Of a stretch of DNA of 33,663 nucleotides, positions 17,032 to 24,404 are shown piece by piece (the first letter of the stretch is position 1; each line of letters starts with the position of its first letter). A program made the position numbers and the translations under genes. The notes under the pieces were generated by a model. It searched no databases, was not told the origin of the DNA, and worked only from the letters and a program-made list of their open reading frames with translations. The stretch comes from an uncultured Rhodospirillaceae bacterium (lineage in GTDB: Bacteria > Pseudomonadota > Alphaproteobacteria > SP197), in the NCBI GenBank assembly GCA_937880925.1, contig CALGGB010000273.1:1-33663 (forward strand). The letters are read 5' to 3'.

Positions 17032-17867
17032 TCCTGACGCCGCAACCCTGCGCACGCTTCGACCGTGCCGCGCGCGAGCGTCTGTTTGCCGGCGACATCC
17101 TGGTCTTCCGCGCCGTGACCGAAACCGCCGCCTTCGTCGCGGCCCTGCGCGAACGGACGCAGGCGGCCTTTGCGCCCCACGAACCGCCGCAGGCCCAGCA
17201 GCATCTGGCACGCGAGGAACTGGCCCGGCGCTGCGAGGCGCTGACACAGGAGGTGGAGGGTGACCGCGGCCTGGCGGAGCAGCTTGACGGCGTGCTGGTG
17301 GCGCTGGGCGCCGATCCCGTACGCACCCACCGCGACCGCATGCGCCTGCGCATCCAGGTTTCCGACGGCGATCTCGACGGACGGCGGCCCATGACCCTGC
17401 CGCCCCATCGCGACACCTGGGGCTCCAACGTGATGGCCCAGGTCAACTGGTGGGCGCCGCTGTGGCCGCTCGATCCCGGCCGCACGGTCATCTTCTGGCC
17501 CGCCCTGTTCGCGCGCGCGGTGCCCAACACCAGCGCCGGCTGGGACTACGAGGCGCTGATCGCATCACGCAGGCGCGGCGAAACCGGCTATCCCCTGCTG
17601 CCCCGCGCGAGCGCGCCCGAGGCACTGGGTCCGGCGCGACCCGCGATCCTTGAGGTTGGCGACATCATGGCCTTCTCCGGCGCGCACCTGCATGCCGGCA
17701 CGGTCAACACCACGGGGCTTGTGCGCTTCAGCTTCGAAATGCGCAGCGTCGATACCGCAGACCTGCGGGAGGACCGCGGCGCGCCCAATGCCGACGCTGC
17801 TGCGCCGCGCATGCCGCTGCACTGGTTCCGCAGGCTTTCGGACGGCACCCCGCTGGCGCAAGTCTGA
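17028..17867 (+). CDS. Putative PhyH-like Fe(II)/2OG dioxygenase
   Basis: A 279-residue protein with an HxD motif in LPPHRDTWGS (H127, D129) and a distal histidine in AHLHAGTVNTTG (H222, or H220). Asparagine and R233 follow at the spacing seen in phytanoyl-CoA dioxygenase-like enzymes. A run of tryptophans (NWWAPLWPL) probably lines the substrate pocket. These features indicate a jelly-roll Fe(II)/2-oxoglutarate oxygenase. It begins with GTG overlapping the stop of the acyl-CoA synthetase, so a CoA-linked substrate is an attractive inference. The overall similarity to PhyH is weak by eye, and a non-catalytic cupin is an alternative. It converges on the MFS gene with only 8 bases between the stops. 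Confidence 0.7.
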   Translation: MILTPQPCARFDRAARERLFAGDILVFRAVTETAAFVAALRERTQAAFAPHEPPQAQQHLAREELARRCEALTQEVEGDRGLAEQLDGVLVALGADPVRTHRDRMRLRIQVSDGDLDGRRPMTLPPHRDTWGSNVMAQVNWWAPLWPLDPGRTVIFWPALFARAVPNTSAGWDYEALIASRRRGETGYPLLPRASAPEALGPARPAILEVGDIMAFSGAHLHAGTVNTTGLVRFSFEMRSVDTADLREDRGAPNADAAAPRMPLHWFRRLSDGTPLAQV

Positions 17868-17875
17868 GGGCGGGC

Positions 17876-19132
17876 TCAGTCGGAACCGGCCGCCGCGGGT
17901 GTGCGGATCAGCTTGCTGCCCCCGCCGGTCAGGCGCCAGACGCTGAAGACCAGCGCCAGGTTGGCGATGTTGAAACCAAGGCCGATGGCAAAGGCCAGGC
18001 GATAGGTGCCTGTCCAGTCGAACAGGGCGCCGGCGGACTGGCCGCCCACGGCCATGCCCACCGCCCCGAAGAGCAGGATCGCGCCGACCCGCCAGCCCAT
18101 GGTGTGGGCCGGGTAGATCGCACGCAGCACCACCGCATAGATCGGCACCAGGCCGCCAAAGCCCAGGCCGAACATCACCGCACCGATGTAGAGCGGCACG
18201 ATGCCGTCGAAGGGAAAGAAGAACGCGAGGCCCGCGGCCTGAAGACCCGAGGCGATGAACATCGCGCGGAAACCGCCGATGACATCGGCCAGCGCGCCGA
18301 TCCCAAGGCGACCGACAAAGGAGATCGCCATGATGACCGAGAGCAGGATCGCGCCGTCGTGGCTGGTGTAACCGATGTCCTGGGTGTGGGCGGCAATGTG
18401 GAGCAGCGGCATCGCCATGGCGACGCAGCAGCAGAAGATCGCCATGCAGAGCAGAATCTGGGGCAGGTTTTCGGCCAGCGAGCCAAAGCGTCCGCCGCCG
18501 TCGCGCATCGCCTTGCGTTCGACGCCCATGGCGTCCCAGCCGGGCGGCTTGCCGCGCATCAGCAGCAGCATGGGCGGCATCACGATCATGGCGAAGATGC
18601 CGTAGAGCATCAGGGTCTGGCGCCAGCCCAGCGCCGCCGTCATCTGCTCGAAGATCTGCGGCCAGATCGCGCCCGCGATGCCCTGGCCCGAGGCGACGAT
18701 GGCGACGGCCAGCCCCATGCGCCGGTTGAACCAGCGTGTCGCGTTGGCCATCAGGGGGGCAAACAGCGTGGCGTTGCCCAGGAACCCGATCATGACGCCG
18801 AAGACCAGGCAGAACTGCCAGGCCTCCGTCACATGGCTGGCCGCCAGGGCGCCCGAGGGGATCATCATGGCGCCGATCAGGACCACCGGCACGGTGCCGA
18901 TCTTGTCGGCAAGGCGGCCCATGAGAATGCCGCCGACGCCCGTGCCGATCATCTCCAGGGCATAGGCCGCGGAGGGAATCCAGCGCGGCCAGCTCATGTC
19001 GTCGGCGATCGTGCGCAGGTTCGCCCACAGCATGTATTCGACACCCATGCCGAAGGAGACCAGCAGGGTCGAGGCGATGGCGATGCGCCAGGCCGAAAAG
19101 CCGTCGGTGACCGATTCGGGACGCGACGTCAC
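17876..19132 (-). CDS. Major facilitator superfamily permease (OFA-like)
   Basis: A 418-residue inner-membrane permease with twelve predicted helices in two halves. MGRLADKIGTVPVVLIGA after helix 2 is the MFS motif A (G-x3-D-x-G), repeated in weaker form after helix 8 (IGALADVIGGFRAM). The wording of the first half resembles oxalate/formate antiporter-like and monocarboxylate MFS members, so an organic acid is a reasonable guess but no more. The start is GTG 19132, which has no good ribosome binding site of its own. It overlaps the stop of a 35-codon ORF as GTGA. It is the last gene of a leftward run behind two glycosyltransferase-like genes. Confidence 0.88.
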   Translation of the reverse strand: MTSRPESVTDGFSAWRIAIASTLLVSFGMGVEYMLWANLRTIADDMSWPRWIPSAAYALEMIGTGVGGILMGRLADKIGTVPVVLIGAMMIPSGALAASHVTEAWQFCLVFGVMIGFLGNATLFAPLMANATRWFNRRMGLAVAIVASGQGIAGAIWPQIFEQMTAALGWRQTLMLYGIFAMIVMPPMLLLMRGKPPGWDAMGVERKAMRDGGGRFGSLAENLPQILLCMAIFCCCVAMAMPLLHIAAHTQDIGYTSHDGAILLSVIMAISFVGRLGIGALADVIGGFRAMFIASGLQAAGLAFFFPFDGIVPLYIGAVMFGLGFGGLVPIYAVVLRAIYPAHTMGWRVGAILLFGAVGMAVGGQSAGALFDWTGTYRLAFAIGLGFNIANLALVFSVWRLTGGGSKLIRTPAAAGSD

Positions 19133-19236
19133 GGCTGCACGCCATCACGGTCCCGGTACAGCGCACTGTCCCGTGCCATGCAGCCATTGCCCCGGACCAA
19201 GCCCCAAGGCGTTTCGCTGGCAGCAACAATCGTCAT
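19129..19236 (-). CDS. Possible 35-residue leader ORF coupled to the MFS gene
   Basis: A short frame begins at ATG 19236 with AGAGG about 5 bases upstream and ends in TGA that overlaps the GTG of the MFS gene. It would encode MTIVAASETPWGLVRGN followed by 18 charged residues, with no membrane segment and no family I know. The MFS start lacks its own ribosome binding site, so this frame could deliver ribosomes to it. A hairpin covers the AGAGG. The overlap could be chance in a 128-base gap; coding is unproven. Confidence 0.4.
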   Translation of the reverse strand: MTIVAASETPWGLVRGNGCMARDSALYRDRDGVQP

Positions 19237-19240
19237 GAAC

Positions 19241-19255
19241 CCTCTCCCCGAGAGG
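19241..19255 (-). other. Hairpin overlapping a ribosome binding site
   Basis: CCTCTC (19241-19246) pairs perfectly with GAGAGG (19250-19255) around three bases. On the leftward transcript it lies just after the TIGR04282 gene stop and buries the AGAGG before the 35-codon frame. It could be an intercistronic attenuating structure or a short terminator without T-run. Confidence 0.45.
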
Positions 19256-19260
19256 CCATC

Positions 19261-19863
19261 CTAGACAGGCTTTCGCCGCATGCGCCAGCGGGCAAGACCG
19301 GCGCCGTCATCGATGTCGGAAAGCAGGGCAACGCGCGCGACGCGGCAGCCGGGAGGCAGTCCGGCCACGGCATCGGCCAGCGCATGGGCGCTCGACCAGC
19401 GCACGGCGCCAAACAGCGGCGCATCGCGCATGGCGGGCGCCAGGCCGACCAGCCAGAAGCCGCCGTCGCGGGCCGGACCGAAGACGACATCGTGATCGTC
19501 GAGCGCGCGGAACGCCGCCGCGATGTGGCCGCCCCTCACCTCGGGAATGTCGCTGCCCACCAGCACCACCTTGCCCGAGGGCATCGCCGCCATGGCGGCC
19601 GCCATGCGATGGCCGAGGTCACCCTGCTCCTGGTCGATCACGGCCAGGCCGCGGGTCCAGCGGCCGGGGCGGCGCGCCTGCCCCGCCGGCGCCGCCGCGA
19701 TGACCGTGGTCCAGCGCCGGTCGCGTCCCAGCCGGCGCAGGGTGCGCGCCAGCAGACGCTTGTAGAGCGCCAGCGCCGGGCCGCGCCCGATGTCTGCGGC
19801 AAGGCGCGTCTTGACCTGGCCCCAGGCCGGACGGCGGGCGAAGACGACGAGATGACGCTTCAT
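19261..19863 (-). CDS. TIGR04282-type (DUF2064) glycosyltransferase-like protein
   Basis: A 200-residue nucleotidyltransferase/glycosyltransferase-A-fold protein. The N-terminal FARRPAWGQVKTRLA is the family's nucleotide-binding motif. A central LVGSDIPEV motif and a GPARDGGFWLVGL motif complete the signature. This family is named from its co-occurrence with arsenosugar biosynthesis genes. Its ATG overlaps the stop of the TIGR04283 gene (ATGA), so the two are translated together, as often seen for this pair. No arsenic methyltransferase or radical-SAM ArsS gene is in the window, so an arsenosugar role is not demonstrated here. Confidence 0.88.
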   Translation of the reverse strand: MKRHLVVFARRPAWGQVKTRLAADIGRGPALALYKRLLARTLRRLGRDRRWTTVIAAAPAGQARRPGRWTRGLAVIDQEQGDLGHRMAAAMAAMPSGKVVLVGSDIPEVRGGHIAAAFRALDDHDVVFGPARDGGFWLVGLAPAMRDAPLFGAVRWSSAHALADAVAGLPPGCRVARVALLSDIDDGAGLARWRMRRKPV

Positions 19864-20540
19864 CCGTAGAGCCTTGCGATCCTGCGCGGCGCGACGCCAC
19901 AGAAGTAGAGGATGAGGCAGACCAGGTTGCGCAGCATCCGCGCGGCATAGCCGCTGCGCCGGTAGCGCGCCGCACTGGTGACGACATGGGCCGGCAGGGT
20001 GACAAGGCGCGAGCGTCCGATGCGGCGCACCAGGTCGACATCCTCCATGATCGGCAAGGCGGCAAACCCACCCAGTGCTTCGTAGAGCTCCCGCGCGATC
20101 AGCAGGCCCTGGTCGCCATAGGGCAGGCCGAACCAGCGCGAGCGCCAGGCCGCGATGGTCTCGGTGATGCGCGCGGCGCGGCCATCGTCGTCAAAGCGCA
20201 GGGCAAAGACGCCGGCACGTTCGCGGTTGGCCGGATCGGCAGCGAAACTGGCCACCAGGTCGTCCCAGCCGCGCGGCAGGCGCGTGTCGGCATGCAGGAA
20301 CAGCAGCCAGTCGCCCTCTGCCGCAGCGGCGCCGGCGGCAAGCTGGCTGCCCCGCCCGCGCGGCGCCTCGATCACGGCCACACCCCGCTCCCGCGCCACC
20401 GCGACGGTGGCATCGCGCGAGCCGCCGTCGACCACGAGCACGGGCGGCGCCAGGGCGCGTGCCGCCAGGACCGGATCCAGAGTGGCATGCAGCATCGCTG
20501 CCGCGTTGAGCGTGGGAATGACGATGGCCAGGCGGATCAT
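19860..20540 (-). CDS. TIGR04283-type family 2 glycosyltransferase
   Basis: A 226-residue GT-A-fold glycosyltransferase. It begins with the UDP-sugar-binding strand LAIVIPTLNAA and the VVDGGSRDAT motif. It has GRGSQLAAGAAAAEGDWLLF, the metal-binding HAD in LFLHADTRLP, GLPYGDQGLL and MEDVDLVRR. A hydrophobic segment with FCGVAP lies near the C terminus and may associate with the membrane. The donor and acceptor are unknown; the family name derives from arsenosugar gene clusters. It is first in a leftward run with the TIGR04282 gene (ATGA overlap) and, farther on, the MFS gene. It diverges from the radical SAM gene across a 94-base gap holding a LexA-type box. Confidence 0.9.
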   Translation of the reverse strand: MIRLAIVIPTLNAAAMLHATLDPVLAARALAPPVLVVDGGSRDATVAVARERGVAVIEAPRGRGSQLAAGAAAAEGDWLLFLHADTRLPRGWDDLVASFAADPANRERAGVFALRFDDDGRAARITETIAAWRSRWFGLPYGDQGLLIARELYEALGGFAALPIMEDVDLVRRIGRSRLVTLPAHVVTSAARYRRSGYAARMLRNLVCLILYFCGVAPRRIARLYG

Positions 20541-20580
20541 GACGGAATCATAGGGCTTTCCGGTGCCCCGCCCATCCTCC

Positions 20581-20612
20581 TTGCGAATCGGTGATTTGTT
20601 CCACTAATGTTC
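20581..20612 (+). promoter_or_regulatory. LexA-type SOS box in the radical SAM gene promoter
   Basis: GTTC (20598-20601), seven bases, GTTC (20609-20612) is an exact match to the GTTC-N7-GTTC direct repeat used by LexA in alphaproteobacteria. A promoter fits over it: TTGCGA (20581-20586), 18-base spacer, TAATGT (20605-20610), so LexA would cover the -10. The implied transcript start is near 20617, supporting the ATG at 20635. The repeat is seen; SOS control is inference. Confidence 0.65.
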
Positions 20613-20634
20613 TTTCATGGATTCGGAGGGAACA

Positions 20635-21714
20635 ATGGAGCAACGCACCCACCTGCTGCAGCGCAAGGGGCGCGGCGCCGTGAGCAACCAATCGGGCCGG
20701 TTCGAGGCGACCAGCCGCGAGGCCTTCGATGACGGCTGGGGCGCGATCGACGAGCCCCTGCCGCCGCTCGACACGGAGGTCGCGATCGACGCCAGCCGCA
20801 CGATCATCGCGCGCAACAGCTCGCCCGACATCCCCTTCGACCGTTCGATCAATCCCTATCGCGGCTGCGAGCACGGCTGCGTCTATTGTTTCGCGCGTCC
20901 GACCCACGCCTGGCTCGGCATGTCCCCGGGGCAGGATTTCGAGACCCGGCTGCTGATGAAGCCCGATGCCGCCCTGCTGCTGCGTCAGGAACTGGCGCGG
21001 CCCGGCTACAGGCCGCGCGTCATCGCCCTGGGCACCAACACCGATCCCTACCAACCGATCGAGCGCCACTACGGCATCACGCGCCAGATCCTGGAGGTGC
21101 TGGACGAGACCAGCCACCCGGTCGGGATCGTCACCAAGGGCGCGCTGATCGCACGCGACGTGGATATCCTGGCACGCATGGCGGAACGCAAGCTGGCGCG
21201 CGCCTATCTCTCGGTCACCACGCTTGATGCAACACTGGCGCGCACGATGGAGCCGCGTGCGGCGACCCCGGCCAAGCGGCTGAAGGCGATCGAGGCTCTG
21301 GCCAAGGCCGGCGTGCCGGTGGGCGTGATGTTCGCGCCGATCATTCCCGGCCTCAACGACGCCGAGATGGAAAGCGTGCTCGCCGCCGCCCGCGATGCCG
21401 GTGCGCAGACGGCCAACTATGTCCTGCTGCGCCTGCCGCTGGAGATCAAGGACCTGTTCCGCGAATGGCTGGAGGCCGCCGCCCCCGACCGCGCCGGCCG
21501 TGTCATGGCACTGGTGCGCGACTGCCGCGGCGGGCGCGACTACGACAGCGAATGGGGCACCCGCATGAAGGGCGCCGGCCCGTTCGCCGACATGGTCGCC
21601 CGCCGCTTCGCGCTGGCCTGCCGCCGCTATAGCCTCGACCGGCGAAGCTGGGAACTCGACACCACGCAATTCGTGAAACCCTCTGCCGATACCGACCAGA
21701 TGACGCTGCTGTAG
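20635..21714 (+). CDS. PA0069-type radical SAM protein (SplB-like)
   Basis: A 359-residue radical SAM enzyme. The 4Fe-4S/SAM motif is the CxxxCxxC in NPYRGCEHGCVYCFARP. The N-terminal KGRGAVSNQSGRFE is characteristic of the PA0069 family, which is related to spore photoproduct lyase (SplB) and grouped with DNA-repair photolyase-like proteins. IALGTNTDPYQPIE, VGIVTKGALIARD and GVMFAPIIPGLND are further barrel motifs. The substrate is unknown. I chose ATG 20635 because GGAGG is 5 bases upstream; an ATG at 20617 coincides with the predicted transcript start. A LexA-type box in the promoter supports a role in DNA damage responses. It stands alone, divergent from the TIGR04283 gene. Confidence 0.9.
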   Translation: MEQRTHLLQRKGRGAVSNQSGRFEATSREAFDDGWGAIDEPLPPLDTEVAIDASRTIIARNSSPDIPFDRSINPYRGCEHGCVYCFARPTHAWLGMSPGQDFETRLLMKPDAALLLRQELARPGYRPRVIALGTNTDPYQPIERHYGITRQILEVLDETSHPVGIVTKGALIARDVDILARMAERKLARAYLSVTTLDATLARTMEPRAATPAKRLKAIEALAKAGVPVGVMFAPIIPGLNDAEMESVLAAARDAGAQTANYVLLRLPLEIKDLFREWLEAAAPDRAGRVMALVRDCRGGRDYDSEWGTRMKGAGPFADMVARRFALACRRYSLDRRSWELDTTQFVKPSADTDQMTLL

Positions 21715-21838
21715 GAGTTGCCGACACGCATGGTTCTCACGCGGAGCCGCGCGAGACATGGCCTGCCGTGTTGCATCTTGGCTGTCCTTGCGAGGCGCAA
21801 ACCTGCGCTAGAGTTTCCCGGCATTCGGGGAGTCGGGC

Positions 21839-23113
21839 ATGGGCAGGGTCTATGACGTGGCGGTGCTGGGCGCGGGGGTTGCCAGGCTGACGGCGGCCTA
21901 CCGGCTGAAGGGGCGCGATGTCGTGGTGCTGGAGGCCGAAGACCACATCGGCGGGCGCACGCTGTCCAAGCGTTTCGATGACGGAAGCTGGGCCAACTAC
22001 GCGGCGCAGTATGTCAGCACCGACAAGGTCAAGGTGGTCGAGCTGGCCGACGAACTGGGTGTCGATCTGGTCCCTTCGGGTTTTCATTCCGACGAATTGC
22101 GCGGCAACCGGGGCAGCGTCGAGGAGCGCGCCGAGATCGACCGCTGGGTCGCACGGCTGGAGGCCGAGATGGCCAACCCGCGCCCGGCGACCGCGCCGGA
22201 ACTGGATGGCATCTCGGTCGGCGCCTGGCTCGGCGATGCGCCCGAACACGTCCACGCATTCTTCGAGCGCTGGTGCGGCCAGCTCATCTTCGCCTCGACC
22301 ATCGAGACCTCGCTCTATGGCCTGATGCTGCTGTGGGGCGACCAGCGCACCAGCGCCTTCACGGTCGATGCCGTGCCGCGCAGCAACCGGGGCGACACGG
22401 TCTTTGACGGCGGGACCAACAGCTTCACCCACGCCCTGGCGCAAGCCAGCGGCGCCGAACTGAGGAGCGGGCATCACGTGACCGCCGTGGCGCGCGGTGC
22501 GGCGGGATGGGTGGTGACCGCGAGCTCCGAGGAGGGCGAACACACCGTCCATGCCCGCCAGGTCATCTGCGCCCTGCCCGCGCCCGTCGCTCTTTCGGTC
22601 ATTGCCGGGCTGCCCGCGGCCAAGGCCGACGCGCTCGGTGCGATCCGTTATGGCCGCAACATCGCCACGCCCATCGCCGTGCTGCCCGACGGCGCAAGGG
22701 GCAGCATCGAGCCGACCGCGCCCTCGCGCGCCGGGGCGATCTACAACACCACCGGCTTCGTGCTGAAGACACCGGGCGACATCGCCCGCGACGGCGGATG
22801 CTTCCATGCCTATGTCCACGACGGCCATGCACGGGTGATCTGGGACGATCCGCCGGAGTCCATCCGGTCGGGCGCCCTGCGCGCCTTTGCCGCGCACCAT
22901 CCCGAACTGGCCGGCCGCGTCCACTGGATCGGCTTCCGGCGCTGGGAACACGCCCTGCCGCAATACCGGCCGGGCCGCCAGGCCCTGCAGGGCGACCTGG
23001 AGACCTCCCTGGACGGCCTGCACTTCTGCGGCGACTACGTCACCACCGCCAACATGGACGGCGCGGCCCGAAGCGGCGAAGCTGCCGCCGCCAAAGCCCT
23101 GGCCGCACTTTAG
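21839..23113 (+). CDS. FAD-dependent amine-oxidase-like oxidoreductase with altered GxGxxG
   Basis: A 424-residue flavoprotein of the monoamine oxidase/phytoene desaturase type. It has an N-terminal FAD motif, an IGGRT segment after the second strand (VLEAEDHIGGRTL), a central FDGGTNSFTHAL, and the C-terminal FAD motif LHFCGDYVTTANMDGAARSG. The first motif reads GAGVARLTAAYR: the third glycine of GxGxxG is arginine (R16, codon AGG at 21884-21886, one base from GGG). This glycine lets the dinucleotide pyrophosphate approach the helix, so FAD binding may be impaired. The rest of the gene is intact. GGGGAG lies 7 bases before the ATG. It is 9 bases upstream of the PLP-enzyme gene, in one operon. 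The substrate is unknown, plausibly an amine. Confidence 0.85.
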   Translation: MGRVYDVAVLGAGVARLTAAYRLKGRDVVVLEAEDHIGGRTLSKRFDDGSWANYAAQYVSTDKVKVVELADELGVDLVPSGFHSDELRGNRGSVEERAEIDRWVARLEAEMANPRPATAPELDGISVGAWLGDAPEHVHAFFERWCGQLIFASTIETSLYGLMLLWGDQRTSAFTVDAVPRSNRGDTVFDGGTNSFTHALAQASGAELRSGHHVTAVARGAAGWVVTASSEEGEHTVHARQVICALPAPVALSVIAGLPAAKADALGAIRYGRNIATPIAVLPDGARGSIEPTAPSRAGAIYNTTGFVLKTPGDIARDGGCFHAYVHDGHARVIWDDPPESIRSGALRAFAAHHPELAGRVHWIGFRRWEHALPQYRPGRQALQGDLETSLDGLHFCGDYVTTANMDGAARSGEAAAAKALAAL

Positions 23114-23122
23114 GAAACCGCC

Positions 23123-24322
23123 ATGCCCAGCATTCTCGACCGCCTCGGCGTCCAGCCCATCGTCAACGCCAAGGGACCGGCGACCCGCCTGTCGGGCGGC
23201 ATCCTGCGGCCGGAGGTGGCGGAGGCCATGGTCGAGGCCTCGCAGCATTGCGTCGACATCGCGCGCCTCCAGGCCGCCGCGGGACGCTATATCGCCGAAG
23301 TGACCGGAGCTGAAGCCGGCTACGTCAGCGCCGGGGCGGCTTCGGGCCTGATGCTGGCGACCGCGGCCTGCATCTGCGGCAACGACCTTGGCGCCATGGA
23401 CCGCCTGCCCGACACCACGGGCCTGAAGAACGAAGTCGTCGTCGCACGCAGCCACCGCAACATGTACGACCACGCGGTGCGCACGGCCGGCGCCACTCTG
23501 GTCGAGGTCGGCATCGCCGACCGTTTCGCAGGCGCGGGCGTGCGCGATGCCGAACCCTGGGAATACGAGGCCGCCATCAACGACCGTACCGCCGCGCTCT
23601 ACTACGTCGCCTCGCACAACAACCGCCCCTCCCTGCCCGAGATCGTCGCGGTGGGCCGCAAACACGGCGTGCCGGTCATCGTCGATGCAGCCGGGCAGCT
23701 TCCGCCCATGGGCAACCTGAAGCGGTTCATCGCCGAGGGCGCCGATCTGGTCGCCTTCTCGGGCGGCAAGGCGATCGGCGGACCGCAGGCCTCCGGCATC
23801 CTGGCCGGGCGCAAGGACCTCATCGCCTCGGTCGCCATGCAGCATCTCGACATGGACACCGCTCCGTCGCGCTGGAATCCGCCTGCCGACCTGATCGACC
23901 GCAGCGCCATCGCCGGCATGCCGCGTGACGGGATCGGGCGCGTCTGCAAGGTGGGCAAGGAGCAGATTGCCGGGCTGGTCGCCGCCATTGCCCTGGCCAT
24001 CGAGGAGGACGCCAGCGGTGCCACGCGCGGTCGCTGGAGCCGCCTGGTGCGCGAGATGGCCGATGGCCTGCAGGGCATCAACAACGCCCGCATCGAGGTG
24101 ACCGAAGACGGCAAGGTGCCGTTCCTGCATATCCATGTCGACGAGGCCGCACTGGGCCGTTCGGCCGAATCGGTGCTGGTCGAGCTGGAGCGCGGCGAAC
24201 CGGCAATCTTCCTGGAACCGGGCAGGGTCGAGGGCGGCACCATCAGCGCCAATCCGATGTGTCTGAAGGAAGGCGAGCCCGCCCTGATCGCGGAGCGTGT
24301 GAAGGCTGCCCTGCGCGGTTGA
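23123..24322 (+). CDS. PLP-dependent enzyme, SelA/DgaE-like (aminotransferase V fold)
   Basis: A 399-residue fold-type-I pyridoxal-phosphate protein of the selenocysteine synthase-like group, which includes D-glucosaminate-6-phosphate ammonia-lyase and related lyases. The opening RLGVQPIVNAKGPATRLSGG is characteristic of this group. YVSAGAASGLMLATAA is the phosphate-binding region. VIVDAAGQLPP carries the aspartate that holds the pyridine nitrogen. The Schiff-base lysine is K216 in FSGGKAIGGPQASG. No selenocysteine tRNA or selB is present, so a lyase or aldolase role on an amino or sugar acid is more likely than SelA function. AGGAAA precedes the ATG and the gene lies 9 bases after the flavoprotein gene. 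The substrate is unknown. Confidence 0.88.
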   Translation: MPSILDRLGVQPIVNAKGPATRLSGGILRPEVAEAMVEASQHCVDIARLQAAAGRYIAEVTGAEAGYVSAGAASGLMLATAACICGNDLGAMDRLPDTTGLKNEVVVARSHRNMYDHAVRTAGATLVEVGIADRFAGAGVRDAEPWEYEAAINDRTAALYYVASHNNRPSLPEIVAVGRKHGVPVIVDAAGQLPPMGNLKRFIAEGADLVAFSGGKAIGGPQASGILAGRKDLIASVAMQHLDMDTAPSRWNPPADLIDRSAIAGMPRDGIGRVCKVGKEQIAGLVAAIALAIEEDASGATRGRWSRLVREMADGLQGINNARIEVTEDGKVPFLHIHVDEAALGRSAESVLVELERGEPAIFLEPGRVEGGTISANPMCLKEGEPALIAERVKAALRG

Positions 24323-24404
24323 AACCACCTGAAAACCGCCGAATGCGGCAACGCGCGGCGCAGTGGTTCGCAATTTCGCCGCAACAGGGCATGATAACGG
24401 CACC

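Noticed and set aside
19261-20540. Arsenosugar biosynthesis cluster
   Set aside because: The two glycosyltransferase-like families carry that name, but no arsenic methyltransferase, ArsS-type radical SAM or ars regulator is present. The nearby radical SAM gene is PA0069-type, not ArsS.
23123-24322. Selenocysteine synthase (selA)
   Set aside because: The fold group matches, but there is no selB, selD or tRNA-Sec nearby, and the N-terminal wording fits the broader SelA/DgaE-like lyase group.
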